A DNA stretch of 30,743 bases. It comes from an uncultured Prevotellaceae bacterium. GTDB taxonomy: Bacteria > Bacteroidota > Bacteroidia > Bacteroidales > Bacteroidaceae. This document shows positions 7,616-16,411 of the stretch, in pieces. Position 1 is the first letter of the stretch. The number at the start of each line of letters is the position of its first letter. The position numbers and the translations under genes are program-made. The stretch lies in NCBI GenBank assembly GCA_946405695.1, contig CAMJIA010000015.1, forward strand, positions 1 to 30,743, in the 5' to 3' direction. The notes below the pieces were generated by a model, which was given only the letters and a program-made list of their open reading frames with translations, ran no database searches and had not been told where the DNA came from.

Positions 7616-10159
7616 ATGGATCAGACATTTGACAACGACAGAATTGTAAAAATCAACATTGAGGAAGAGATGAAGTCCTCATACATCGACTATTCGATGT
7701 CGGTGATTGTGGCTCGTGCTCTTCCTGATGTTCGCGACGGTTTCAAACCCGTTCATCGCCGTATCCTCTACGGTATGATGGGCATCAACAATGTTTCTAC
7801 ACAACCTTATAAGAAGTGCGCGCGCGTCGTGGGTGAGGTACTTGGTAAGTACCATCCCCATGGCGATAGTTCCGTGTATGGAGCCTTGGTTCGTATGGCC
7901 CAGGAGTGGAACATGCGCTATACACTGGTTGACGGACAGGGTAACTTCGGTTCCGTCGATGGTGACTCTCCCGCTGCCATGCGTTACACCGAGTGCCGCC
8001 TCTCGAAGATGGGTGAGCACATCATGGACGACCTGGAGAAGGACACCGTTGATATGGTCAACAACTTCGACGACTCGTTGGTGGAGCCCTCTGTGATGCC
8101 TACCAAGATTCCTAACCTGCTGGTCAACGGTGGTAACGGTATTGCCGTAGGTATGGCTACCAACATGCCTACCCACAACCTGGGTGAGGTCATCGATGGC
8201 TGCTGTGCCTATATCGACAACCCCGATATCGATACCGACGGACTGATGCAGTACATTCCTGGCCCCGACTTCCCCACAGGTGCCTATATTTATGGTCTGC
8301 AGGGTGTTCGCGATGCCTACGAGACTGGTCGTGGTCGTATCGTGATGCGTGCCAAGGCAGAAATTGAGAGCACCGAGACCCACGACAAGATTGTCGTTAC
8401 CGAGATTCCTTATGGCGTCAACAAGGCTGACCTTGTGAAATACATTGCTGACCTTGCCAACGAACACAAGATTGAGGGCGTAGCCAATGTCAACGATGAG
8501 TCTGGCCGTCAGGGAATGCGTATCGTGGTTGACTGCAAACGTGATGCCAATGCCAACGTCCTGCTCAACAAACTGTTCAAGATGACTGCCCTGCAGAGCT
8601 CGTTCTCTGTCAACAATATCGCACTGGTCAAGGGGCGTCCCCGTCTCTTGAACCTCAAGGAGTGCGTCAAGTACTTCGTGGAGCATCGTCATGACGTGAC
8701 TATCCGTCGCACCAAGTACGACCTGAAGAAAGCCCAGGAGCGTGCCCACATCCTCGAAGGATTGATCATCGCTGTCAACAACATCGACGAGGTGGTGCAC
8801 ATCATCCGTAACAGCAAGACGCCTTCTGATGCCCAGCGTAACTTGGAGCAGCGCTTCAATCTGGACGAGCTGCAGTCGAAGGCTATCGTCGATATGCGTC
8901 TCAGCCAGCTCACTGGTCTGCGTGTCGACCAGCTCCACCAGGAGTACGACGACCTGATGAAGCTCATTGCTGACTTGGAGGAAATCCTCAACAACCCCGA
9001 GCGTTGCAAGCAGGTCATGAAGGACGAGCTGCAGGAGGTGAAGGAGAAGTATGGCGACGAGCGTCGTACAGAGATTATCCCCTTCGACCACGAGTTCAAT
9101 GCCGAGGATTTCTATCCCGACGATCCTGTGGTCATCACCATCTCGCACATGGGTTACATTAAGCGCACCCACTTGGACGAGTTCCACGAGCAGAGCCGTG
9201 GCGGTATGGGCTCCAAGGCTGCCCGTCATCGCGACAACGACTTCGCAGAATATATCTATCCTGCCACCATGCACAACACCTTGTTGTTCTTCACCCAGAA
9301 GGGTCGCTGCTATTGGCAGAAGTGTTACGAGATTCCTGAGGGCGACAAGAACTCTAAGGGCCGTGCCATCCAGAACATGCTGAACATCGAGCCCGACGAT
9401 GCCATCAATGCCGTATTGCGCATCAAGAACTTCAACGATGACGAGTTCCTGAAGACCCACTACGTCATGTTTGCCACCAAGCAGGGTATCATCAAGAAGA
9501 CCCGTCTCGACCAGTATCGTAACGTTCGTGCCGCTGGTGTTCGCGCTATCAATATTAATGAAGGCGACGAGGTGGTAGGCGTTCGTCTGACCAATGGTCA
9601 CAACGAAATCCTGCTGGCCAACCGCAATGGTCGTGCCGTCCGCTTCGACGAGAACGATGTCCGTACCATGGGACGTGTTTCTACTGGTGTCATCGGTATG
9701 CGACTCGATGGTGGCGACGATGAGGTGGTAGGCATGGTTTGTGTCAACGACCCGCAGACGGAAACCATCATGGTGGTCAGCGAAAATGGCTATGGCAAGC
9801 GCTCTGAGGTCGAGGACTACCGCAAGACCGCTCGTGGTGCCAAGGGTGTGAAGACCCTCGCCATTACCGAGAAGACCGGTCGCCTGGTAGCTATCAAGGT
9901 GGTGACCGACGAGAACGACCTGATGATTATCAACAAGTCGGGTGTGCTCATTCGTCTGAAAGTGGCCGATGTGCGCGTCATGGGGCGTGCTACCCAGGGT
10001 GTCCGTCTCATCAACCTCGCCAAAAAGAATGACACCATCGCCAGCGTCTGCAAGGTGATGTCCAGCCAGGAAGAGGATGTCGAGGAGGCTGAAGTGCTCA
10101 ACGAGGAACTCCCTGAGTCTGCAGAAACTTCTGAACTTACACAGAACAATGAAGAATAA
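7616..10159 (+). CDS. gyrA: DNA gyrase subunit A
   Basis: GyrA is the breakage-reunion subunit of gyrase, which introduces negative supercoils with GyrB. The 847-residue protein has the N-terminal winged-helix and tower region (about 1-510), with the catalytic tyrosine at Y124 in AMRYTE, then a beta-pinwheel C-terminal domain (about 510-815) and an acidic Glu-rich tail (about 816-847). The GyrA-box position reads QSRGGMG (526-532), a variant of the usual QRRGGKG-type motif. In the quinolone region, S85 matches E. coli Ser83 and G89 sits where E. coli has Asp87. ParC is an alternative, but length, pinwheel and box favour GyrA. The TPR gene follows after 25 nt. Confidence 0.96.
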   Translation: MDQTFDNDRIVKINIEEEMKSSYIDYSMSVIVARALPDVRDGFKPVHRRILYGMMGINNVSTQPYKKCARVVGEVLGKYHPHGDSSVYGALVRMAQEWNMRYTLVDGQGNFGSVDGDSPAAMRYTECRLSKMGEHIMDDLEKDTVDMVNNFDDSLVEPSVMPTKIPNLLVNGGNGIAVGMATNMPTHNLGEVIDGCCAYIDNPDIDTDGLMQYIPGPDFPTGAYIYGLQGVRDAYETGRGRIVMRAKAEIESTETHDKIVVTEIPYGVNKADLVKYIADLANEHKIEGVANVNDESGRQGMRIVVDCKRDANANVLLNKLFKMTALQSSFSVNNIALVKGRPRLLNLKECVKYFVEHRHDVTIRRTKYDLKKAQERAHILEGLIIAVNNIDEVVHIIRNSKTPSDAQRNLEQRFNLDELQSKAIVDMRLSQLTGLRVDQLHQEYDDLMKLIADLEEILNNPERCKQVMKDELQEVKEKYGDERRTEIIPFDHEFNAEDFYPDDPVVITISHMGYIKRTHLDEFHEQSRGGMGSKAARHRDNDFAEYIYPATMHNTLLFFTQKGRCYWQKCYEIPEGDKNSKGRAIQNMLNIEPDDAINAVLRIKNFNDDEFLKTHYVMFATKQGIIKKTRLDQYRNVRAAGVRAININEGDEVVGVRLTNGHNEILLANRNGRAVRFDENDVRTMGRVSTGVIGMRLDGGDDEVVGMVCVNDPQTETIMVVSENGYGKRSEVEDYRKTARGAKGVKTLAITEKTGRLVAIKVVTDENDLMIINKSGVLIRLKVADVRVMGRATQGVRLINLAKKNDTIASVCKVMSSQEEDVEEAEVLNEELPESAETSELTQNNEE

Positions 10160-10184
10160 ACTTTATAACCAAAATTAAAGACTT

Positions 10185-11405
10185 ATGAAAAAAATGATGA
10201 TGATGGCAATGATGCTGGTAGCCAGTGCTACCGCCTTTGCCGGTGACAGCGACGCCCTCAAGGCAGTCATGAAGTCAAAGAACTATGCTGAGGCTGCTCA
10301 GCTTGCCAAGCAGAATGTTGGTCAGATGGCCAACGACGCTGAGAAAGCCAAGGCTTACAATCATCTGGTAGACCTCGCCATGAACAAAGTTGTCAAGCAG
10401 ACATCTATCATTGCCGAGAATCAGCTGGGCATGCAGATGGGTCGTGCTGCCAACGAGATTGTGCCCTACGACACCCTCGGACTGGCTGACGCTATCTGCG
10501 AGGCCATCTACGATGCTATCGAGTGTAACAAGTACGACCAGCTGCCCAATGCCAAGGGCAAGATTGACCCTAAGTTTGCTGAGAAGAATGCTGCCCGCAT
10601 TTGGGCTGTCCGTTCACACTTGGTAAATATTGGTCAGGAGCAGGCTCATGGTGATACAAAGGCGCTGGCCCTGAAGTATTGGGGTGCCTTCGTTGACTCT
10701 GGTACAGATCCTCTCTTCGATGCTCAGAACCATGAGCCCGAGAAGGAGTACTTCGGACAGGTTGCCCTCTTCGCAGGCCGCTATGCCTACGAGTCTAAGG
10801 ACAACGCTCGTGGCGACCGTTACATCGCCATCGCTAAGAAGGACCCCACACAGGAGAAGGACGCTTATGCCACTCAGCTCTACTACATTCGTCACGGTCT
10901 GACCAACCATGCTGACTCTGTAGCAGCTATCAACAGACTGAAGGCGCTCTATGCTGCTAATCCTGAGAACGACGCTATCATCGATGCACTCTACACTATG
11001 TACGATGCTCAGCGCGACCGTAAGGCTCAGAACGATCTGCTCGACCAGCATCTGGCTAAGTTCCCCAACAGCTTTGTTGCGCTGGCCAACAAGGGTATCC
11101 TTGCCATGGGCGAGAACAATGCTGAGACGGGTGCCGAGTGGTTGCGCAAGGCTGCTGCTGCCAAGCCCGACAACCCCGTTGTCTTCACCTACCTGGGCAT
11201 CTGCCTGAGCTCACTGGCTGCCACTACTGAGGATAGTGCCAAGAGCAAGGACTACTACAAGCAGGCCATCGAGGCTTTTGACAAGGCTAAGGAGCTGGAC
11301 CCCGACAAGCAGATGTCTAACTGGGGTTACAACCGCTATCAGGCCTACTACGGACTCTATGGCGAGGACGATCCTCGTACCAAGGCAGCTGAAGCTGACA
11401 GATAG
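10185..11405 (+). CDS. Periplasmic tetratricopeptide-repeat protein
   Basis: The 406-residue protein starts with a Sec signal peptide (Lys-Lys, then a Met/Ala-rich core, cleavage likely after AFA near residue 19), so it is predicted to be periplasmic. Helical repeats follow; the clearest TPR-like units lie at about 265-380, with alternating Ala, Leu and Tyr helices. No catalytic motif is seen. It sits 25 nt after gyrA and ahead of a strong terminator, so it is probably cotranscribed with gyrA. TPR proteins usually scaffold protein complexes; the partner is unknown. Several Met codons cluster at the start (positions 1, 4-7, 9, 10), so the exact start is uncertain by a few residues. Confidence 0.85.
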   Translation: MKKMMMMAMMLVASATAFAGDSDALKAVMKSKNYAEAAQLAKQNVGQMANDAEKAKAYNHLVDLAMNKVVKQTSIIAENQLGMQMGRAANEIVPYDTLGLADAICEAIYDAIECNKYDQLPNAKGKIDPKFAEKNAARIWAVRSHLVNIGQEQAHGDTKALALKYWGAFVDSGTDPLFDAQNHEPEKEYFGQVALFAGRYAYESKDNARGDRYIAIAKKDPTQEKDAYATQLYYIRHGLTNHADSVAAINRLKALYAANPENDAIIDALYTMYDAQRDRKAQNDLLDQHLAKFPNSFVALANKGILAMGENNAETGAEWLRKAAAAKPDNPVVFTYLGICLSSLAATTEDSAKSKDYYKQAIEAFDKAKELDPDKQMSNWGYNRYQAYYGLYGEDDPRTKAAEADR

Positions 11406-11428
11406 TTGTTTTATAAGTTAGAAATATT

Positions 11429-11463
11429 AATTGGAGCTCAGATGTGATATCTGGGCTCCAATT
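11429..11463 (+). terminator. Intrinsic terminator after the gyrA-TPR operon
   Basis: A 15-bp stem (11429-11443 pairing with 11449-11463, one G-U pair, loop GTGAT) begins 23 nt after the TPR stop and is followed by CTTTTGT. It is nearly perfect and well placed for a terminator. Confidence 0.8.
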
Positions 11464-11543
11464 CTTTTGTGATTCAGTCAGTCCTTCCCGCTTAGTTGGT
11501 GTCCGTTGTGCACTCTTATGCTTTGATAAGGCTTGGTTATCTG

Positions 11544-11804
11544 TCAATAATGACGGGTTTTCAAGTAATTAATGCCTGAATCTGCCACCAAATTGGCCAT
11601 TAAGCCGCACATTTCCTGCCATTTGTTGTTGAGATACTGAAATTTTGCACCGCTGATGTGTGCGCCAAAAGAGGGGAAAAGCACCGGAACAAGGGGTTCA
11701 TGCATGTCTTTTGATGTCTGCGAGAGCAGCAAACGGATACATTCTGTGCCTTTGCCGAGGTTCGGCATAGCGGGCGCAGTCGCTTTTGAAATATCGTATC
11801 TCAT
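11544..11804 (-). pseudogene. Truncated DUF3987 (primase/helicase-like) gene, N-terminal part
   Basis: The 86-residue frame reads like the start of Bacteroidetes DUF3987 proteins, which are found in small accessory modules with VirE-N, HU-like and amidase genes. Recognisable stretches are KATAPAMPNLGKGTE, FGAHISGAKFQYLNNKW and MCGLMANLVADSG. In the family the last stretch leads directly into the nucleotide-binding loop (GKGQ-like), but here it changes to INYLKTRHY and stops. The break therefore falls at the Walker A site and the ATPase part is missing. The N-terminus at 11804 looks natural, so this is probably a 3'-deleted relic rather than a random frame. Family assignment is from memory and should be treated as moderate. 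Confidence 0.55.
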
Positions 11805-11841
11805 TGATATATTGCTTTTTAGATGAATTATTAATAACTTG

Positions 11842-11992
11842 CTATTCCAATTCCAGTTATTCCAGTTTGTTTTTTGAGGTGTCCAAATTCCATCCTATTA
11901 TATATAACTATCTATATATTAATTAGTTATGAATATATATAAGGGGTATTTGACCACCTTAATTTTAATTGGAATAATTGGAATTGGAATAG
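11842..11992. repeat. 27-bp inverted repeat with AT-rich spacer
   Basis: The arm at 11842-11868 is the reverse complement of 11966-11992 at 24 of 27 positions, and two of the three differences are G-U compatible. The arms are built from short GGAAT(A/T) units. The 97-bp spacer is AT-rich and contains a smaller imperfect palindrome (TATATATAAC with AGTTATGAATATATA). It lies immediately upstream of the DUF3987 relic. It could be an element end, a protein-binding site or a structured leader. Confidence 0.75.
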
Positions 11993-12006
11993 ACTCGGTT
12001 TGGGAT

Positions 12007-12072
12007 TCACTCTTCCTCTACCAGGCCACCCAGTGCTATGCACAGTTCGTTATACACTCCGAGGGCACAGCG
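12007..12072 (-). pseudogene. Possible C-terminal coding remnant
   Basis: A minus-strand frame between two stops reads RCALGVYNELCIALGGLVEEE. It looks like the amphipathic end of a real protein and lies just upstream of the DUF3987 relic on the same strand. It has no start codon and is only 21 codons long, so it may be chance. I do not recognise the parent protein. Confidence 0.2.
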
Positions 12073-12095
12073 CTAAAGAGTATGATTAAATAGAA

Positions 12096-12128
12096 ATTCC
12101 CCGCAGTTTACTTAGAATTGCGGGGAAT
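12096..12128 (-). terminator. Hairpin, probable terminator of the lnb-secA-ABC operon
   Basis: ATTCCCCGCA (12096-12105) pairs perfectly with TGCGGGGAAT (12119-12128), extended inward by a few weak pairs. On the minus strand it is followed by TTTCTATTT. It lies downstream of the ABC gene stop (12170) and after the hairpin at 12133-12167. Confidence 0.6.
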
Positions 12129-12132
12129 ACTT

Positions 12133-12167
12133 CACAAGAGGGCCTGTTGCCTTTGTGCCCTCTTGTG
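12133..12167. terminator. Perfect 11-bp hairpin at the ABC gene end
   Basis: CACAAGAGGGC (12133-12143) pairs perfectly with GCCCTCTTGTG (12157-12167) around a 13-nt loop. It sits 2 nt beyond the ABC stop codon. It has no long T-run on the minus strand; with the next hairpin it forms a tandem that may act as a terminator or protect the mRNA 3' end. Confidence 0.55.
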
Positions 12168-12169
12168 CT

Positions 12170-12925
12170 TTATTCAGCTGAGAAATAGGAATCCAGTTCG
12201 GTGCGGGCGCTGCCTTCAGCGTTGGGCAGGTCGCGGATGATGACTCCGTGCTCCAGCAGAGCTATGCGCGTGGAGATGTCCATGGTGTGCTGCAGGTTGT
12301 GGCTGGAGATGAGGATGGTGGCACCGGTCTCGCGGTTGTAGTCCGTGAGCAGGTGCTTCAGAACCAGCTGCGAGGTGGGGTCGAGGAAGTTGAAGGGCTC
12401 GTCGAGGATGATGGTCTGCGGACGTCGCAGTAGGGCAGAGATGATGCCCACCTTCATCTTGTTACCGGCAGAGAGGTTGCGGATTAGTTTCTTTTGCCCG
12501 AACACCTCGCCATTGGCAAAGCGCTCAAAGTCTTTCAAGCGCTCGTCGACCTCGGCCTGGGTCATGCCCGACACCTTGCCCAGGAAGGCAAAGTACTCTT
12601 CAGGGGTGAGGAAGTCGATGAGGAAGCCTTCGTCGATGTAGGCACCCACATGGCGCTTCCAGGCCTCGCTCTCGGCGGGGTTGATACCCTGCGGAGAACC
12701 GTCGGGAGTAGTGGTGGAAGTGCTGTCGGAAGTAGGGGCGAAGACGTACTCCACGCTGCCCTCGTCGGCCTTCAGCAGGTCGAGGAGCATGCGGAAGAGG
12801 GTGGTCTTGCCGGCACCGTTATTACCCACGAGACCGAGGATATCGCCGTCGTTAATCTGGAACGACGGGATATCGCAGGCACAGGTCTCGCCAAACTGCT
12901 TCTTGAGGTTGTCGATTTTGATCAT
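12170..12925 (-). CDS. ABC transporter ATP-binding protein (orphan)
   Basis: The 251-residue ATPase has Walker A GNNGAGKT (34-41), a signature reading LSAGN (151-155) instead of the usual LSGGQ, Walker B IILDEP (172-177) and the switch histidine H209. It resembles the type-2 exporter ATPases (CcmA/YadG class) that pair with a separate permease. No permease is encoded next to it. Between Walker A and the Q-loop region there is a low-complexity stretch rich in Ser, Thr, Pro and Asp (about 62-85) that is unusual for the family. It lies 56 nt after secA on the same strand and is probably the last gene of that transcription unit. The transported substrate cannot be predicted. Confidence 0.88.
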   Translation of the reverse strand: MIKIDNLKKQFGETCACDIPSFQINDGDILGLVGNNGAGKTTLFRMLLDLLKADEGSVEYVFAPTSDSTSTTTPDGSPQGINPAESEAWKRHVGAYIDEGFLIDFLTPEEYFAFLGKVSGMTQAEVDERLKDFERFANGEVFGQKKLIRNLSAGNKMKVGIISALLRRPQTIILDEPFNFLDPTSQLVLKHLLTDYNRETGATILISSHNLQHTMDISTRIALLEHGVIIRDLPNAEGSARTELDSYFSAE

Positions 12926-12941
12926 GGTTGTTTTACGTTAT

Positions 12942-12974
12942 TTCGATAACTCGATGTTTTGATACTTCGATGTT
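12942..12974. repeat. Two imperfect 16-17-bp direct repeats between secA and the ABC gene
   Basis: TTCGATAACTCGATGTT (12942-12958) and TTGATACTTCGATGTT (12959-12974) are tandem copies, each containing TCGATGTT. They fill most of the 56-bp gap between the two genes. No function is recognised. Confidence 0.55.
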
Positions 12975-12981
12975 TCGACGA

Positions 12982-15900
12982 TTATACTAAGCCGCGGCCG
13001 TGGCAGTTCTTGAATTTCTTACCGCTGCCACAGGGACAGGGATCGTTGCGGCCGGGCAGCTTGTCCTTGATGATAGGAGTTTGCGGCTGACGGGCACGAG
13101 TGTCCTGAGCGGCTGCAGCAGCCTGGTTGGGGTCAGTCATCTGCTCCTGGCTGAGGTTCTGCTTCGACTCGGTGTACTGCTGGCGCTGGGTGTGCTGCTC
13201 GGGGGCAGCCTCCTGCACCTGGCCCTGCATCTCAGGAATCTGAGCACGCATGAGGATGGCGACGGAGCGGTTATTCATGGTGTTGACCATGTTGTCGAAC
13301 AGCTTGACAGACTCCAGCTTGAAGATTAAGAGCGGGTCTTTCTGCTCGTAAGAGGCATTCTGTACGGAGTGCTTCAGCTCGTCCAGCTCGCGCAGGTTCT
13401 CCTTCCAAGCCTCGTCGATGATGTGCAGCAGCATCTGCTTCTGGAACTCCTTGACCACCGACTTGCACTCGGTGTCGTAGGCCTCCTTCAGGTTGCATGG
13501 AATGTTGTACATCTTGCGACCGTCGGTCAGGGGCACGACGATACGCTCGTACAGCTGGCCCTGGTTCTCGTAGACCTGCTTGATGACGGGCATGGCGACC
13601 TCCTGGATGTGCTCCATCTTGCGCTTGAAGTTGCCCATAGCCACCTGGAAGACCTCCTCGCAGAGTTCCTCGTGGTTCTTGTTGATGAACTCGTCGCTGG
13701 TGAAGGGACACTCCATAGCGAAAATCTTGATGAACTGCTCCTTGCAGCCCTCGTAGTCGTTGGTCTCGATGATGTTGACCACGCGGTCCCAGATGGTGTT
13801 CGAGATGTCCATGCCGATGCGCTCACCCATGAGGGCGTGACGGCGCTTCGAATAGACCACGGTGCGCTGCTTGTTCATGACGTCGTCGTACTCCAGCAGG
13901 CGCTTACGAATGCCGAAGTTGTTCTCCTCGACCTTCTTCTGTGCACGCTCTACCTGTTTCGAAATCATCGGGCTCTCCAGCATCTCGCCTTCCTTAAAGC
14001 CGAGCTTGTCCATGACGGTGGCGATACGCTCAGAACCGAACAAGCGCATCAGCTTGTCCTCCAGAGAGATGAAGAACAGCGACGAACCTGGGTCACCCTG
14101 ACGACCGGAACGACCACGCAACTGGCGGTCTACACGGCGTGACTCGTGGCGCTCGGTACCAATGATGGCGAGACCACCGGCGGCCTTCACTTCGGGTGAA
14201 AGCTTGATATCGGTACCACGACCGGCCATGTTGGTGGCGATGGTCACAGCACCCTTGCCATTTGTTGACTGACCAGCAAGAGCCACAATGTCGGCCTCCT
14301 TCTGGTGCAACTTGGCGTTCAAGACCTGGTGGGGAATACCCTCGCGCTTGCCAGTCTCGGGATTGACATACATGTCGAGCATGCGGCTCAAGAGCTCTGA
14401 AATCTCTACTGAGGTGGTACCAATCAGCGTTGGACGGCCCATGTTGCGCAGGCGAACGACCTCCTCAATGACAGCACGATACTTCTCGCGGGCAGTCTTA
14501 TAGATGCGGTCGTCCATATCGTCACGAATGACGGGCTTGTTGGTGGGAATCTCCACCACGTCGAGCTTGTAGATGTCCCAGAACTCGCCAGCCTCGGTAG
14601 AAGCGGTACCGGTCATACCGGCCAGCTTGTGGTACATGCGGAAGTAGTTCTGCAGGGTGATGGTGGCGAAGGTCTGCGTGGCTGCCTCGACCTTGACGTG
14701 CTCCTTGGCCTCTACAGCCTGGTGCAGTCCGTCCGACCAGCGGCGACCCTCCATGATACGACCGGTCTGCTCGTCGACAATCTTCACCTCGCCGTCGATG
14801 ACCACATATTCGTCGTCCTTGTTGAACATGCAGTAGGCCTTGAGCAACTGCTGCAGCGTGTGGACGCGCTCCGACTGCACGGCATAGTGCTGCAGCATCT
14901 CGTCCTTCTTGTTGACGCGCTCCTCGTCAGAGAGTGTGGTGTCGCCCTCCAGCGCTGACAGCTGACTTGTGATGTCGGGCAGCACGAAGAGGTCCTTATC
15001 GTTGACCTGGTTGGCGAGCCATGCGGTACCCTTGTCGGTGAGGTCGCAGGAGTTCAGCTTCTCATCGACTACGAAGTACAGGGGCTCTACGACCTCCGGC
15101 ATGCGGCGGTTGTTGTTCTCCATGTAGGTCTCTTCGGTCTTCAGCATGCCGCTCTTGATGCCGTCCTCAGAGAGGAACTTGATGAGTGGCTTGTTCTTTG
15201 GCATGGACTTGTGAGAACGGTAGAGTGCCAGGAAACCTTCGTCCAAGAGCTTCTTATCGTTCTTCTCTTGTCCCTCGGCAATCTTCTGCTTGGCCTCGGC
15301 CAGATACTGCGTAGCCAACTGCTTCTGCACGCCAACGAGACGTTCCACCAGCGGCTGGTACTCCTCGAACATCTGGTCGTCGCCCTTAGGTACGGGACCA
15401 CTAATAATAAGAGGTGTACGGGCATCGTCGATCAATACGGAGTCCACCTCGTCGACGATGGCGTAGTTGTGGGCGCGCTGTACGAGGTCAGAGGGCGCAA
15501 TGGCCATGTTGTCGCGCAGATAGTCGAAACCGAACTCGTTGTTGGTACCGAAGGTGATGTCGGCCTGATAGGCACGGCGGCGGGCCTCAGAGTTGGGCTG
15601 GTGCTTGTCGATACAGTCCACAGAGAGGCCGTGGAACATATAGAGCGGCCCCATCCACTCAGAGTCACGCTTGGCCAGATAGTCATTGACGGTCACCACG
15701 TGGACACCGTTGCCGGTCAGGGCGTTCAGGAACACAGGGAGAGTAGCCACAAGGGTCTTACCTTCACCGGTCGCCATCTCGGCAATCTTCCCCTGGTGCA
15801 GCACGGTACCACCGAAGAGCTGTACATCGTAGTGTATCATCTCCCATTTCAGGTCGTTGCCACCAGCCGTCCAGTGGTTGTGGTAGATGGCCTTGTCACC

Positions 15901-16350
15901 GTCAATGGTGATGAAGTCCTTGCGGGGGTCGACAGCCAACTCACGGTCGAAGTCGGTAGCAGTAACTATTGTCTCCTCGTTCTCGGCAAAGCGGCGGGCG
16001 GTATCCTTGACGATGGCAAACACCTCGGGCATCACCTCGTTGAGCGCATCCTCGTAGATGTCGAGGACTTCCTTCTCCAGTTTATCAATCTGTGCGAAGA
16101 TGTCGGCACGCTCATCAATGGGCGTGTCCTCGATGGTGGCCTTCAGTTTCTCTATCTCTTCTTTCTGCTTGTTGGCGGAGTCCTGAACCTGACGCTGCAA
16201 CTGCTTGGTGCGCTCACGGAGCTCGTCGTTCGAGAGCTTCTGCATCTCAGGATATACGGCCTTTACCTTCTCTACGAAGGGGCGGATGAGCTTGTTGTCA
16301 CGCGACGCCTTGTCGCCGAACAACGAGCGTAAAATCTTGTTGAAATTCAT
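12982..16350 (-). CDS. secA: Protein translocase subunit SecA
   Basis: SecA is the ATPase that drives preproteins through SecYEG. The 1122-residue protein has Walker A ATGEGKT (193-199), the DEAD-like VDEVDSV (299-305), the helicase motif around GRGTDIK and the [15 protein letters not shown] motif. It ends with the zinc-binding tail, C1105, C1107, C1116 and H1117 in [14 protein letters not shown]. It is about 220 residues longer than E. coli SecA, with a charged, probably coiled-coil insertion at about 45-110 and extra sequence at about 330-430; a large size is normal for Bacteroidetes SecA. A Gln-rich linker (about 1045-1095) precedes the zinc tail. It lies 61 nt after the phosphatase-fold gene, with no promoter box seen between them. 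Confidence 0.97.
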   Translation of the reverse strand: MNFNKILRSLFGDKASRDNKLIRPFVEKVKAVYPEMQKLSNDELRERTKQLQRQVQDSANKQKEEIEKLKATIEDTPIDERADIFAQIDKLEKEVLDIYEDALNEVMPEVFAIVKDTARRFAENEETIVTATDFDRELAVDPRKDFITIDGDKAIYHNHWTAGGNDLKWEMIHYDVQLFGGTVLHQGKIAEMATGEGKTLVATLPVFLNALTGNGVHVVTVNDYLAKRDSEWMGPLYMFHGLSVDCIDKHQPNSEARRRAYQADITFGTNNEFGFDYLRDNMAIAPSDLVQRAHNYAIVDEVDSVLIDDARTPLIISGPVPKGDDQMFEEYQPLVERLVGVQKQLATQYLAEAKQKIAEGQEKNDKKLLDEGFLALYRSHKSMPKNKPLIKFLSEDGIKSGMLKTEETYMENNNRRMPEVVEPLYFVVDEKLNSCDLTDKGTAWLANQVNDKDLFVLPDITSQLSALEGDTTLSDEERVNKKDEMLQHYAVQSERVHTLQQLLKAYCMFNKDDEYVVIDGEVKIVDEQTGRIMEGRRWSDGLHQAVEAKEHVKVEAATQTFATITLQNYFRMYHKLAGMTGTASTEAGEFWDIYKLDVVEIPTNKPVIRDDMDDRIYKTAREKYRAVIEEVVRLRNMGRPTLIGTTSVEISELLSRMLDMYVNPETGKREGIPHQVLNAKLHQKEADIVALAGQSTNGKGAVTIATNMAGRGTDIKLSPEVKAAGGLAIIGTERHESRRVDRQLRGRSGRQGDPGSSLFFISLEDKLMRLFGSERIATVMDKLGFKEGEMLESPMISKQVERAQKKVEENNFGIRKRLLEYDDVMNKQRTVVYSKRRHALMGERIGMDISNTIWDRVVNIIETNDYEGCKEQFIKIFAMECPFTSDEFINKNHEELCEEVFQVAMGNFKRKMEHIQEVAMPVIKQVYENQGQLYERIVVPLTDGRKMYNIPCNLKEAYDTECKSVVKEFQKQMLLHIIDEAWKENLRELDELKHSVQNASYEQKDPLLIFKLESVKLFDNMVNTMNNRSVAILMRAQIPEMQGQVQEAAPEQHTQRQQYTESKQNLSQEQMTDPNQAAAAAQDTRARQPQTPIIKDKLPGRNDPCPCGSGKKFKNCHGRGLV

Positions 16351-16411
16351 ATTTTATATTTTACCTTTTTATTATTTACTCTTTATTATTATCTTTTTCG
16401 TTTTTATTTTG

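Larger units (their letters stand above)
11406..12169. other. Gene-poor region with remnants of an accessory module
   Basis: This 764-bp stretch is the only long region without an intact gene. From left to right it contains the gyrA-operon terminator (11429-11463), a truncated DUF3987 gene on the minus strand (11544-11804), a 27-bp inverted repeat around an AT-rich spacer (11842-11992), a possible coding remnant on the minus strand (12007-12072) and two hairpins downstream of the ABC gene (12096-12128 and 12133-12167). It is AT-richer than the flanks around 11810-11990. Nothing else was recognised. Confidence 0.6.

Noticed and set aside
7679..9601. A 640-codon open frame antisense to gyrA
   Set aside because: It lies wholly inside gyrA, which has every family motif. 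Its composition (many Val, His, Leu, Asp) is that of a codon-bias shadow, and no domain is recognisable.
11929..12093. A 54-codon plus-strand frame with a hydrophobic, Ile/Gly-rich start
   Set aside because: The hydrophobic stretch is simply the translation of the GGAAT-unit inverted repeat. There is no promoter box, and the C-terminal half overlaps a more protein-like frame on the other strand.
11406..12169. A CRISPR array, tRNA or small toxin-antitoxin pair in the gene-poor region
   Set aside because: No regularly spaced repeats, no cloverleaf and no pair of short overlapping genes could be found there.
15211..16332. A 373-codon open frame antisense to secA
   Set aside because: Same reasoning: it is fully inside an unmistakable secA gene and has no start signal or domain.
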